Origin: Planctomycetia bacterium
Lineage (GTDB): Bacteria > Planctomycetota > Planctomycetia > Pirellulales > Thermoguttaceae
Assembly (NCBI GenBank): GCA_030527185.1
Contig: JAUNBF010000029.1
Location: 1-46,708, forward strand
Reading direction: 5' to 3'
DNA: 46,708 nt
The stretch's first letter is position 1, and the number at the start of each line of letters is the position of its first letter. Shown here in pieces: positions 15,994 to 28,200 of this stretch. The notes under the pieces were generated by a model. That model saw nothing but the letters and a program-made list of their open reading frames with translations. It made no database searches and was not told the DNA's origin. The position numbers were made by a program, and so were the translations under genes.

Positions 15994-16976
15994 AATTTTT
16001 CCAGTGATTCCCCGTCCTGTTTTACCTTTCTTCCCTGGCAGGTTCCGCGACGGGCGAATTCGGCTTCGACGCTGCGGTGGACTTTGCCGCGATCGATACA
16101 CCAGTCCGGGGCGATGAGGTACTGGGCGGGAAGATTACCGCTGATTCGGTCGATGACGCATTCTTGGGGCGTCCGTTCCAGAAAATCGACAACCCACGAC
16201 ACGTACTCTTCCAAGGTGGGGAGGGAAATTTCTCCAGAACGATACATTTTTTCCAAATCGGTATGGGGGGGAACGTAGAGGTTGTGGATTTTGACGGAGT
16301 GCAGGCGCATGGCGGCAAGCTGGTCGGCCGTCTGGAGCCAATCTTCGGGTGTTTCTCCCGGAAGGCCGAGAATGACGTGGGCACAGAGGTTCAGATTCCG
16401 TTTTTGTGCCCGTTCCACCGCATCGACAAACGAGGCAAAATCGTGTCCCCGTCGCAAAAACCGCAACGTCCGGTCGTGGCAACTCTGCAAGCCGAGTTCC
16501 AGCGAAAGCCAGGTTTTTTGAGCCATTTCCTCCAACAATTCCAGCACCTCTTCCCCCACGCAATCGGGACGTGTCCCAATCACCAGCCCGACAATTTGCG
16601 GGTGTTCCACAGCGGCATAAAAAATTTTCCGCAACTTTTCCACCGGTGCGTACGTATTGGTGGCAGGCTGAAAGTAGGCCACGAACGAACGTGCCGTGTA
16701 GGTTTTGGAGAGAATTCCAATGCCGTAGTCGATCTGTTCGGGAATCGTTTCGGCAGGAATATTCCAGGTCTGGTTGGGATTAAACGCTTCCATGTTGCAA
16801 AAAACGCACCCCTGCGTTCCGACCGTTCCATCCCGATTGGGACAGTAAAAACCAGCGTCCAGCGTGACTTTCCAGACACGGGTTCCAAAATATTGTTGAA
16901 AAAAATGGTTCAGACGGTAATATTTCAGGCCAGCTTCTTCCCAACTGGGCCGTTCACCCCTTGACGTTTGTGACAT
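15990..16976 (-). CDS. Radical SAM protein of the YhcC/TIGR01212 type
   Basis: A 328-aa radical SAM enzyme. The cluster cysteines are C45, C57 and C60 in CPNRDGTVGTQGCVFC, a spacing (C-x11-C-x2-C) that differs from the common CxxxCxxC and is typical of YhcC-like proteins. Later conserved pieces include YFQPATNTYAP (about 101-111), IGTRPDCV (about 137-144) and ELGLQS (about 161-166). Members are placed near Elp3-like radical SAM proteins, but the reaction is not established. AGGAT lies only 3 bases before the ATG. It diverges from the FHA gene at 17037 and converges on the DUF1559 gene. Confidence 0.9.
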   Translation of the reverse strand: MSQTSRGERPSWEEAGLKYYRLNHFFQQYFGTRVWKVTLDAGFYCPNRDGTVGTQGCVFCNMEAFNPNQTWNIPAETIPEQIDYGIGILSKTYTARSFVAYFQPATNTYAPVEKLRKIFYAAVEHPQIVGLVIGTRPDCVGEEVLELLEEMAQKTWLSLELGLQSCHDRTLRFLRRGHDFASFVDAVERAQKRNLNLCAHVILGLPGETPEDWLQTADQLAAMRLHSVKIHNLYVPPHTDLEKMYRSGEISLPTLEEYVSWVVDFLERTPQECVIDRISGNLPAQYLIAPDWCIDRGKVHRSVEAEFARRGTCQGRKVKQDGESLEKF

Positions 16977-17036
16977 ATCCTATAAAATTTCGTGTAAAAG
17001 TTTGATCCTGTTGAAAATAAACCAAGGAGAAATTCC

Positions 17037-17531
17037 ATGTTTGGAAAATTGATTCCTCTGGCAGGAGGAAACCCGATTCCGCTTTTGAAAAAAAAGTTGC
17101 TTGTGGGGCGGCGTGACGAATGCGACATTACCCTCCCCATCTCCACGATTTCCGGGCGACACTGTGAACTCTATTGTGAGGATGGATACTGGTTTGTCAA
17201 GGACCTGGACAGCAGTAATGGAGTAAAAATCGAAGGTCGGCGGGTAAAAAATTCCTACATTCCCCCCAATGCGACGCTTTCTCTGGCCAAAATCCAGTAC
17301 AAACTGGAATATTCCCCGGAAGCCAACGGTGCCACCGGAGAGCCGCCGATGGCCAGTTGGGAAGATGCCCCACTTCAATCCATTCTGGAACAATCCCTTT
17401 TGGAAAAAGCGGGCTTGAGCCGACGAACCGTTGATCGCGTTGCCTCCAAAAACAATTTCGACGACAACGAAAAACGTTTCGATCCCAACGACGACCGTCC
17501 GGGACAGTTGCGCAAAGACCGCCTGTTATAA
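17037..17531 (+). CDS. FHA domain protein
   Basis: The 164-aa protein has a canonical FHA domain in residues about 5-90: GRRDECD (24-30), SGRHCEL (39-45) and DLDSSNGVKI (57-66) give the phosphothreonine-binding residues. The remainder is a short charged tail (PNDDRPGQLRKDRLL end) with no membrane segment. AAGGAG lies 8 bases before the ATG. It is 34 bases upstream of rsgA and may be co-transcribed with it. Unlike the FHA protein at 12101-12697, it keeps the S-S-N-G motif. Its phosphoprotein partner is unknown. Confidence 0.9.
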   Translation: MFGKLIPLAGGNPIPLLKKKLLVGRRDECDITLPISTISGRHCELYCEDGYWFVKDLDSSNGVKIEGRRVKNSYIPPNATLSLAKIQYKLEYSPEANGATGEPPMASWEDAPLQSILEQSLLEKAGLSRRTVDRVASKNNFDDNEKRFDPNDDRPGQLRKDRLL

Positions 17532-17565
17532 TTGGTTGGTATTTCCCCATTCCTTATTATTCACG

Positions 17566-18744
17566 ATGTCGAAACGAAAAAATAGCAGCAAGGTTCGGGT
17601 TCATTTTCGGAAAAATCGCGGTGAGAAGACCCGTCAGACCGATTTGACGCGGGATTTTCACCGGGAAACGTTCCGGGAAGACGATACGATTCGGGAAGAA
17701 CGAATCAGTGGCAAAGGAGCTTTGATTCGACAGAGGACGGTACGGATGGAAGATGCCGCTCTGGCAGTGGGGGAGGATTGCCGTTGCGGACAGGTGGTGC
17801 GGGTACATGGCCTCAACACGTTGGTGGAAGATGTGGAAAGTGGGCAGTATTTTCGATGTGCCACGCGGAGACTGCTGAAAACGCTGGCAACGGAAGAGCG
17901 ACACGTCGTCGTGGCGGGAGATTTGGTGCAGTTTCGCCCTGCGGGAAGTCTCCCGGAAGAGGAATCTTTGGGAAAACAGCCTGATTTTGCGGGAATGGAA
18001 CATCTGCCGGAGGGGATGATCGAACGGGTGGAGCCACGCTACGGTTGCCTTTGCCGAACGAGTCGTAAACGGCAGCATATTCTCGTCTCCAATGTGGATC
18101 AACTGCTGATTGTCACCAGTCTTTTTCAGCCGGGGGTGAAGTGGAATCTGATCGACCGGATGATTATCATGGCAGAAAAGATGGAAATCGAGCCGGTGAT
18201 TTGTCTGAACAAGGTCGATTTGGGCGATCCGCTTCCGTGGGTGCCAACGCTGGGTGTTTACGCAAGAATGGGGTACGCGATTCATCTGGTGAGTGCCGTC
18301 ACAGGCTTTGGAATTGAGCGACTGCGGCAACGGCTTCAGCAAAAGGGCGTTCGCAGCGTTGTGGCCGGGCAAAGTGGCGTGGGAAAATCATCGATTCTCA
18401 ATGCGGTGGAGCCTGGTTTGGATTTGAAAACGTCGCATGTGAGTGAGATGAACGAAAAAGGGCGTCATACCACCACAACGGCTCAGTTGATCAAACTTTC
18501 CGAAGGAGGTTACGTGGCGGACACCCCCGGCATCCGACAGTTTGAACTGTGGGACATTATTCAGGAAGAGGTTCCAGGATATTTTCGTGAAATTGCCCCT
18601 CTTGTCTCGCTCTGCCGTTTTCCCGACTGTACGCATATACACGAGGAAGGTTGTGCCGTGCGGGAAGCGGTCTCTTTGGGCCAGGTGGATGCCCGACGGT
18701 ATGAGAGTTACTGCCAGATTTGGGACTCCTGCACATCGGCTTAA
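17566..18744 (+). CDS. rsgA: Ribosome small-subunit-dependent GTPase A
   Basis: RsgA is a circularly permuted GTPase that checks late assembly of the 30S subunit. The order of motifs shows the permutation: G4 NKVD (215-218), then G1 GQSGVGKSS (268-276), then G3 DTPG (319-322). The zinc-binding C-terminal domain has C350, C355, H357 and C363. An OB-fold domain comes before (about 72-170), and there is a basic N-terminal extension of some 50-60 residues. Total length is 392 aa, slightly longer than usual for that reason. ATG at 17566 is chosen since the reading upstream of it lies inside the FHA gene; no clear ribosome-binding site is seen. Confidence 0.95.
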   Translation: MSKRKNSSKVRVHFRKNRGEKTRQTDLTRDFHRETFREDDTIREERISGKGALIRQRTVRMEDAALAVGEDCRCGQVVRVHGLNTLVEDVESGQYFRCATRRLLKTLATEERHVVVAGDLVQFRPAGSLPEEESLGKQPDFAGMEHLPEGMIERVEPRYGCLCRTSRKRQHILVSNVDQLLIVTSLFQPGVKWNLIDRMIIMAEKMEIEPVICLNKVDLGDPLPWVPTLGVYARMGYAIHLVSAVTGFGIERLRQRLQQKGVRSVVAGQSGVGKSSILNAVEPGLDLKTSHVSEMNEKGRHTTTTAQLIKLSEGGYVADTPGIRQFELWDIIQEEVPGYFREIAPLVSLCRFPDCTHIHEEGCAVREAVSLGQVDARRYESYCQIWDSCTSA

Positions 18745-19257
18745 AGGAATCTTACCCTGCCTCATTCCTTCTGCCCTGTCCCTACGACATTAACGCAGTT
18801 TGAAATTTTTCATTACCCCTATGGTATTTTTGGGTTGACACTTTTACTTCTACCTCCGCATGGCGTTATGGGACTGCCCTTTGGGTCTTTTCGGGGAGTC
18901 GGATTTTTCTGGCATGGTTGGGTCGTTTTCAGGATGAATTCCCCAAATCACATTGCCTGGTGGAATATGGCAGAACCTGTTTTCACCGCCATCCTCCAGA
19001 GTAACTGCCGTATGCTGACGTGGTGTTGAGAATAAAAAGGATTTTTTCGATTCTCCGTCACAAATATCTTTGATGAAAACCGTAAAATTCTTTCCATTTC
19101 TCTTAATTTTTTATTTTAAGAGCAAAAAATTGAAAATGCGAATGCAGAACCAGTTGACAATGTACTTCATCTATGGCAAAATAGAACATAAATACATTGA
19201 AAATGCTCCCAAAATACCAGCCAAACCATAAAAAACGAACTGAATAGAGGTGAAACT
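18745..19257. other. 513-bp intergenic region before the giant gene
   Basis: No convincing gene is seen. A 64-codon open frame at 18835-19029 starts with TTG, has no ribosome-binding site and resembles nothing. Just after rsgA, AAGGAAT (18744-18750) pairs with ATTCCTT (18764-18770), but no T run follows. An AT-rich inverted repeat, CTCTTAA (19100-19106) with TTAAGAG (19116-19122), lies about 30 bases before the promoter of the giant gene and could be an operator. The last 180 bases are clearly AT-rich, as expected for a promoter region. Confidence 0.6.
19154..19182 (+). promoter_or_regulatory. Candidate promoter of the giant surface protein
   Basis: A perfect TTGACA (19154-19159) is followed by a 17-bp spacer and CAAAAT (19177-19182, 4 of 6). 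The 5' leader would be about 70 bases and carries AGAGG at 19246-19250, 7 bases before the ATG at 19258. Confidence 0.5.
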
Positions 19258-22200
19258 ATGAAAACGAAGCGATTTTTCTCCACACTCTTCCCAACACGCC
19301 AAGCCCGCACACGCAAACTCCCCGCTCACGCACGTCCCAACCTACTACGGTTCGAGTCGCTGGAAGAGCGAACCCTTCTCTCCGTCACACCGCTGGAATA
19401 TTCCGCTCTCCAAACCGAATACTCCAGCCTCCACCTTCCCGAATCCCCTGACTCCCTCAACATCATCGAAATCAACGCCGAGGAACTCACCGTCGCCGCC
19501 CTAAAATCCGCCATCTCCGAGGCCGCGACTACCACCGAGTCCGACCTCATCGTCCTCCGCACCACCGCCGACCACAACACCATCACCTACACCGCCCAAT
19601 CCGATGAAATCAAAGTCTCCATCGATTCCACCCAATTCGGCTCCCTCACCATCGTCTCCCTCGGCACCGACTCCGACGGCAACTCCATCCCCCTCACCCT
19701 TGATGCCGCCCAACTCTCCCGCGTCATCACCGTCTCCGGCTCCACCACCCTCAACCTCGGTGGCCTCACCCTCACTGGTGGTAAATCCTCCTCCAGTGCT
19801 TCCAACACATACCGCGGCGGCGGGATTTACAACTACTCCGGCACGCTGACGGTCACGAACTGCACGATCAGTGGAAATACAGCCTCCTACTACGGCGGCG
19901 GGATTTACAACTACGGCACGCTGACGGTCACGAACAGTACGATCAGTGGGAATACAGCCTCCTACGGCGGCGGGATTTACAACGACTACTTCGGCACGCT
20001 GACGGTCACGAACAGCACAATCAGTGGGAATACAGCCTCCTACGGCGGCGGGATTTACAACTACAACAGAGGCACAATAAATGCTTATAATTCGATTATT
20101 GCGATGAATTATGCCTCCTCCGGGGCAGCAAACCTTGACGGTCCTTTATCCGCCAGCAGTAGCAATAATTGGTTGGATTACAATCCCTATTTTGTCTGTG
20201 GGCCAGTATTCGATGCGTCGGGCAAGCTGACGAATGCCGACTCGGTGGATTATCATTTATTGCCGTACAGTCCATTGGTGAATTATCTGGAAGAAGGATA
20301 TGTCGGATTTTATGAATATGAAGGTGAGCCGTCGAACGTTCCCATGGATTTTTCCGTCGTCACGACGCTAGACGACGAATTCGACCTGACAAACGATGTG
20401 ATTTCTCTACGTGAGGCAATCTGGTACGTTTCTCAAGTTGATACAACAATTACGTTTTCTGATACCCTGTTTTCAGAGGAAAATCCGACAGGAACGATCC
20501 TGTTGGAGACAGAATTATATGTTGATAAGCCTATTATTATCGACGGCGCGAACCGAATTACCCTGGACGGCCAGGAGAAAACGCGGTTGATTTACAATCA
20601 TTCCAATCTGGAAATAATCGGCATGACACTGACAAAGGGGAAAGCCAACTCCGGCGGCGGGATTTACAACAGTAACTATGGCATACTGACGGTCAAGAAC
20701 AGTATGATCAGTGGGAATACATCGTCCTCTAATGGTGGTGGGATTTACAACAGTGGCTATGGCATACTGACCGTCATAAACAGCACGATCTGCGGAAATA
20801 CTTCATCCTCCGATGGTGGTGGGATTTATAACTATAATGATGGTATACTGACCGTCATAAACAGCACGATCTGGGGGAATACATCGTCCTCCAATGGTGG
20901 TGGGATTTATATTTATAACTATCGTGGTAACGATAACGATAACGATAACAATGTGACTATCACGAATAGTACGATTTCAGGGAATTCGGCAAACTCCGGT
21001 GGTGGAATTTACAATCGCAATACGTTGGAACTCTACAACAGTATTGTCAGCCTGAACTATGTTAAGAATAGTGAGACAAATATCGACTCTTCGTCGTATT
21101 CTGGGAATAATAATTTGATCGGTGGTAATCCCCTATTTGTTTCTCCTCCAATTTTTAATGCAGAGGGTCAATTAACGAATGCAGAGTCTCTGGATTTGCA
21201 TTTACGGAGTGACTCTGCAGCCATTAATGCGGGGGATAGCAGTCAGATAACCGAGGGAACAATCGATAGGGACGGTCATACTCGTATTCAGGACGAGAAG
21301 GTGGATATTGGAGCTTATGAGTATCAGGGAGATCGCAATGACGCTCCGATTCCTTTTTCTTCGGTGGTAAATACGCCAAACGACAGTTTTGATTTGACGG
21401 ACGACGAATGGTCACTTCGGGAAGCGATCTATTGGGCACCAGAGAATACTCGGATTACTTTTGCGGAACATTTGGAAGGAACGATCACGTTAGAGCAGGG
21501 ACAACTCATTCTTGATAGAGTACTAACCATAGATGGCGGTGGGAGAATTACGCTGGATGCGAATCGGCAAGGCCGTGCCATCCTGGTGGAGGCAGGAACG
21601 GAAGAACAACCCGTGATTCTCAACGGTTTGTCGATAACGGGAGGTTATGGGAATAGCAACGGTGGTGGAATTTTTAATAATTACGGAACATTAATTGTTT
21701 TCAATTCAGACATATACCGTAATAACGCTTCCTATGGAGGAGGAATCGCAAGTCTGGGAAGTTTAACTCTCATCAATTCGGCTATTTGGGAAAACGATGC
21801 CTCTTATGGGGGAGGTATCTGGGGTGAAGGGGAGCAAATCGTTATTACAAACGCCACCATTACCGGAAATATGGGTTGGCAAGCCGGAGGAGGAATTATT
21901 TCCGATGGTACTCTGGTGGAAATTAACAATAGTATTGTAAGTATGAATTACACCTATGAAGGAGAGGACAATAATATAGAAGCAACTTACACAGGAAATA
22001 ATAATTTCTTCGATTATAATCCCATGTTCGTTTCCGGCCCGGTACTGTATCGTGATCCCTATAATTATTATGATGGCAATTGGTACTATTATCCCTATGA
22101 CTACTACTATTCTTATGAAGGAAGCCGCCCACTTTTGGATTTACGTTTGCGTAGTGATTCCCCCGCAATTGATTCAGGAAATAATACGCTGGCATCGGAA

Positions 22201-25200
22201 GGTCGAGATATTGTCAATAAAACCATTGACATTGGAGCGTATGAATATCAGGGGGATCGGAATGATGCCCCCTTTTATTCTTCTGTGGTAGATACGCTAA
22301 ACGACAGTTTTGATTTGACGGATGGTGAATGGTCACTACGAGAAGCATTATTTTGGGCGACAGAGTATACCACCATTACTTTTGCGGATGGATTGGAAGG
22401 TTCCATTCTTCTTCGGGGATCACTCCTCATTGATAAGACTTTGAGTATTGATGGAAAGAATAAAATTACCCTGGATGCCAACAAGCGAAGTGGCGTGATA
22501 AAAGTCTCCGCGGGAACGGAAGAAACGCCTGTTATCCTTAAAGGACTGACCTTTACGAATGGAACGTATGAAGGCGGAATTACCAATTTCGGTGTATTGA
22601 TTGTGGAGGATTCCGCCATTACCAAAAATTCATCCAGTAACACGGGTCCTTATCGTTATGGTGGTGGCGGAATTTTCAATAGCGGAACGATGACCATCAG
22701 GAATACGTCGATTACGGACAATTCCAGCGAATATAGTAGTGGTGGTGGCGGAATTTATAATTATGGAACCATGGCCATTACCAATTCCATAATTTCCAAT
22801 AATAAGACTTCTGATTATGGTTATGGCGGAGGAATTGCGTCTTACGGCTACAACGGCAAATTAACCATTACAAACTCACTTATTTCAGACAATTCCAGTG
22901 GGTATGGCGGGGGAATTCACTATGGTAACTATCATTACAATTATGAGGAATATTACATCGGGTTAGTTGTTGCCAACTGTACGATTGCAGGAAATAGTGC
23001 CGATTCAGGCGGTGGAATTTATGTGGATAATGATTCTTACGGTTATAGCGAAGTGGATGTCTATAATTCGATCATTGCCTGTAATGTTGCGGAAGATGGA
23101 AAGAATGATGTTTCTCTTGGGCATTATGGAATAGTGGAGGATGAGTATTATCATTGGCTAATGAATGGTTGTAACAACCTCTCTTCTTATGTGAAATGGG
23201 GTGGTGCAAATAGTACCAATAATTACGAATACGATCCTGATCTACCATTGTTTGAGAATATTGAAGAAAAAAATTATCGATTGTCCATAAATTCACAAGC
23301 CATTGACAAAGGAGCCAATCAGTATGCTTACGCAGTTGGAATGGATGAGGCATGGTTAGATTTAGCAGGCAGGAAACGTTTTGTTGGCAATAATATTGAT
23401 CTCGGAGCCTACGAATTATCCGGCATTTCCATTTCACAAAATTCCGTTTATCGAGGAAATGTTGAATTATCATGGGAGCCGTATGCCCATACTGCCAATG
23501 TAAGAATAACCTGGATAAGTGGAACCACGGCAACTATTTTAGGAACATTTGATGCGGAGGGTCAATATACCTGGAATACCACGGTGTTTGGTGATGGACA
23601 TGGTTTATTGAAAATTGAATACCTGAATGAACATGGCAAAACGATTACATCGTCTTCTGTTTCAGGGGTAATTCTCAACGATGAAAGTATCGCCCTTCAC
23701 CGTGGAGAGATTACAGAAAATGAGAATTGGACGGCAGATAAGGTTCATCTGGTCGTGGGACGTGTTGACATTAGGTCGGATGTCGCAGTCACGATTGAGA
23801 AAAATACGATTGTGAAATTCTGGAAAAACGCCTACCTGAATACGGAAAGTAACGCTTCTGTTACAGTCCAGGATAATGTTGTTTTTACTCGTGCTGAGGA
23901 TGATGAAATTGGCGGCGACACGAATAAAGATGGAAATCTTTCTGTGCCGAAATACGGAAATTCTTATCTTCGTGGTGCCGGGAAGTATGATTTTAACGAT
24001 CTGACGATGAAGTACCTTATGCAAACCAGGATGGGTACGCTTTCCAATGACGAAACCTGGTTAGCCGGAGAAGTATATCATATCACAGGAACGGTTTCTA
24101 TTCCTTATGGTGTAACATTAACTATTCTGCCCGGAGCAATTCTGAAGTTTGATACTGGTTGCTCGTTAATTGTTGCCTCTGGCGGTTCACTCATTGCGGA
24201 AGGAAATCGCGCTCAGCCGATTGTGTTTACATCCGTTAATGACAATTCCTATGGTGGTAATACGAATGAAGCTGCCCCCGTCCCTGGTGATTGGGGAGCG
24301 ATTCTATCGTATGGAGGAGATGTTGTTTTAAACCATTGCAAACTTTTCTATGGGGGTGATGGTGAGTATAGTAACCAGGGAGATGGAATGATTTGGAATC
24401 AGGGAGGGAATATCTCTATTTCCAACTGCGAAATTGCTCATTCGCTCTTACGGCTCGTTTCATCCGACTATGGCACAACGACGATCCAAAATTCTATCCT
24501 CCGAGATGGTCGTTGGGGTGTTACAGGAAATGCCAATGTTACGAATTGTGTCATTGCCGATTGTAGCACCGCTTTGGAAGGGTGGGGTGGAACATTGACG
24601 AATAGTATTGTTTATTTCAGTGATTGTTCCTATACACAATTTAATACAACCTATTCTGTTTTCTGGAATTCAGGGACGGTTCCCTACGGCGAAGGAAACA
24701 GAGAAGTCAATCCCCTTTTCCGCGACGCGAAGAATGGGGACTATCGTTTGCAGGCGGGGTCGCCGTGCATTGACGCGGGAGATGGGACGGTGGCGACAGA
24801 GACGGATATTACGGGGGCGCCGAGATATTCTGATCCTTATACGACACCAACCGGAAAACCTGATGCGGATGGAGAATACGTTGATATTGGCGCGTATGAG
24901 TTTACAGAGTCGGCCAGTTCGTCGATTGATTTGACGCCGATTGACGTTCAGGCACCTGGACAGGCGGTGACAGGTGAAAAAGCGACGATTCAATGGACAA
25001 TTCGCAACAACGGCTCCGCCCCCGCCATCGGCACCTGGACGGATGAGATTTATCTGATTTCGGAAACAGGACAGAAAATCGTCGTGGGAGAAGTCACGCA
25101 TGCCGGAAATATCACCGCAAGTGATTTGCAGACATTTTACGCGGAAGTGACTGTTCCCAATGTGAAAAATGGAAACTGGACGTTCGGCGTTCGCGTAAAT

Positions 25201-28200
25201 CCCAATCGGGAGATTTTTGAAGGTATCGCGACGGATAATAATGTTTTGCAGGCAGCATCCGTAACCACGGTAAGCGTTCCCGCTTTGGTTTGGGGAGATT
25301 CTTTTGCCGTCAGTAAGGCGGGAGAAATGTACCAATTGACAATTCCTGCGAATGAAGAATACTATCTTTGTTACAGTTACGTAACGAAAAACGCCCAGAA
25401 TAACATAGCCATCACCGCCAGAGAAAATGCCCTTCCTTCCGATTCTCATTATGACTATACGGCCTCCACAAAGAGTTTGTCCGTTTTTCAGGGGAGCGTG
25501 ATTGACCATTATGAGAATCAACTGATTCTCTATATTCCTCAATCGAATCAGGAAAGAACGGTTTATCTTTCCATGGACTCTTCGCATGAAAATGTAACGG
25601 GTAAACTGGAACAAGTGAATGCTGAATTTGCGATTTATGGATTCAGTCGCAATATTGTGAGTTCCGTTTCCACTTCTCCACGGACATCGGTTCAATTTGG
25701 GGAACAATCGTCGATTACCCTTGTTGGTACTGGTTTTACAGAAGGAATGACGGCCGTTTTAAAACATTCGCCCGGTACGTTTGAAATGACGGGAACAACA
25801 CCGTGGGCGGACATCAATGGAACGGTTCGGGTTGTTTCTCCAACACAAGCGGTTCTGACGTTTGATATGGATGTCGATAATTCTTTATCTGCGGTTTATT
25901 CACAGTTTTATGATTTGGTGATTACTCATAACGGCGTGAGTACGACTTTGAAGGAAAGTATTTGGGCAGCGTCTAAAACGAACGCTTCCCAAAGGACGAT
26001 TGCCGCGTCGTTAGAGATTCCCGACTCGGTTCGTAGTGGTCGTGTTTATAAAGGGTATATCGTTTATGAAAATATCAGCTCTCGTGAATGGTACGTTCCG
26101 GTATTTACCGTTCATGGAACGAGTAGCACGCCTGTCGGTTTAACGGAAGACAGCCTTGTCACAGGAGAGAGTATTCATCTGTTGGGCACCGGTTCGCAAA
26201 CACCTGGTATTCTTGCCCCCGGTGAATCAGGAAGAGTTCCTTTTTATTTCCTGGCTGGCGGCGGAACCCAGATCAGCTTTGGTTCCTGGGTAAGCGATAT
26301 TACCACCAAACCGATGTTTGAGAGTGAATATTGGGACACGTGGGAAGAATTTCATCAGGATTTATCTGCGGCCGTAAACCAATTGGCAGCGAGAGATTAC
26401 CATACCTACGACTACGATTATGTCGTCTCATTCCTGAAAGCGCAAAAAGCTGGCGAAGCGACGACCGGATTATCCGGTTTTCTGCGGTATCCCGATTCCG
26501 ATACGCCGCTTGCAAATTGCACGATTCAGGCTTCCTGGATAGTCGGCGCAGGAACCGAGGAAGAATATACTCAATACGAAACCGTCACCACAGATGAGGA
26601 AGGGTTTTATGTCTTTAACTTCCTGCCGCAAAATGCGGAAATTACGCTGGAACTGATTTCGGGAGCCTACGATCTGTCGCAAACGAACTTGACCTTGACA
26701 GAAAACCGGGATATTACGAATTATTCCCTGTCCGCGTTGCCGTTCGGGAGCCTGACAGGGCGGATTTTGAACCAGAACAAACGTGCGGAAAAAGAGGTGA
26801 CGGTCATTTTAACGAGTGAATCAGGTGAGCGGACTTATACCCAGACCGATCGAATGGGGAGTTATTCGTTTGACGATCTGACACATGGAAATTACACTCT
26901 TTCGGTCAATTACGAAGGAAAATTCCTGCCGACCGAAGAGATTGCCGTCGTCGTTTCCAATGGGGAACCTCAGACAGGTCTAAATTGGAATGTCGACACC
27001 GGAGCGAAACTTTCGGGAACGATTACCGACATTGCCAATCAGCCAATTGCCAATGTCAATATTCTGATTCAAGATTCTGAAGGTAATCAACTTTTTGCCT
27101 TTTCTGATGAAAATGGCGTTTATTCCCTTGCCGGACTGGAACCGGGGGAATTTGAGTTGAAAATCTGGGCAGATGGATATGTTTCTTCGGTGGAAACGAT
27201 CGTTGTCCCGGAGGACGGAATTCTGGAGAAAAACCTGACGCTGACTGCGGGTTTAACCATTTCCGGCAGCCTTCTTGATACACAAGGGAATGCTGTTTCC
27301 GAAGCGCTTCTGTATTTTATCGATGAAAATGAAAACATCTCTATCGCGGATTTGAACGAAGATGGGACGTATTCGACTGGGGGACTTGTCGCGGGTACCT
27401 ACACTGTCGCGCTTTACTCAACGGAAGGATTGCTGAATCAAAAAACGGAAATCACGCTGACGGAAGGAGAGTCTCGTGAGGGGGTGAATTTTGTCTGGCG
27501 GGAATTTGCAGGACTGTCGGGGGTCATCTCGGACGCAAACGGCAACGGACTCTACGGCTTGCAGCTTGTTCTATTTCAGGGAGAGGATTACTATCAAACG
27601 GCAACCACGGACATTTCCGGTCGATATACCTTTACGGGGCTGATTTCTGGTGCGTACGAATTGTCGATTGGCGGTATGGCTCAAACCTGGCAGATTTCCT
27701 GCGATGGCACGTCTCAGACGCAAAACATCACGCTGAACTATCTCGGCACGGTTTCGGGCATTTTAACCAATGCGTCGGGAGCAGGCGTTTCCTATGCGGA
27801 AATCCAGATTGTTAAAAATGGCGAATATGTCACATCCGTTTACACCGATGAAAACGGTTCCATCAACATTTGTTTCAGCGAAGCAGGTATTTACGACCTC
27901 TACGCTTCCTGCCAGGAAGGGATTTTCACCTCTCAAACGGTAACGATTGAATCGGGAAGTGAGGTGGCACTGGAAATGTCTTTGGGCACGCATTCGGCCA
28001 ATGTTGCCTGTTCCGGTCTGACGGCGTTGGAAGATTCAGAAGTCCAACTCTTCTGGAGCATTGGGCGCCTGAATGCCGATGGGCTGGTGGTAGAATCGTT
28101 CAACGGCGAAACGAAAAATCTGGATGGATTTTCCATTTCCGGTCTGGTGGCAGGCAATTATAAACTGGTTGCCGTCTATGGTAATTCCGCAGCGGAAACA

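Noticed and set aside
18835..19029. 64-codon open frame upstream of the giant gene
   Set aside because: TTG start, no ribosome-binding site, no recognisable protein features; TTGACA at its start has no matching -10.
19816..20914. CRISPR-like periodic repeats
   Set aside because: The repeats are in frame, without unique spacers, and encode beta-helix coils.
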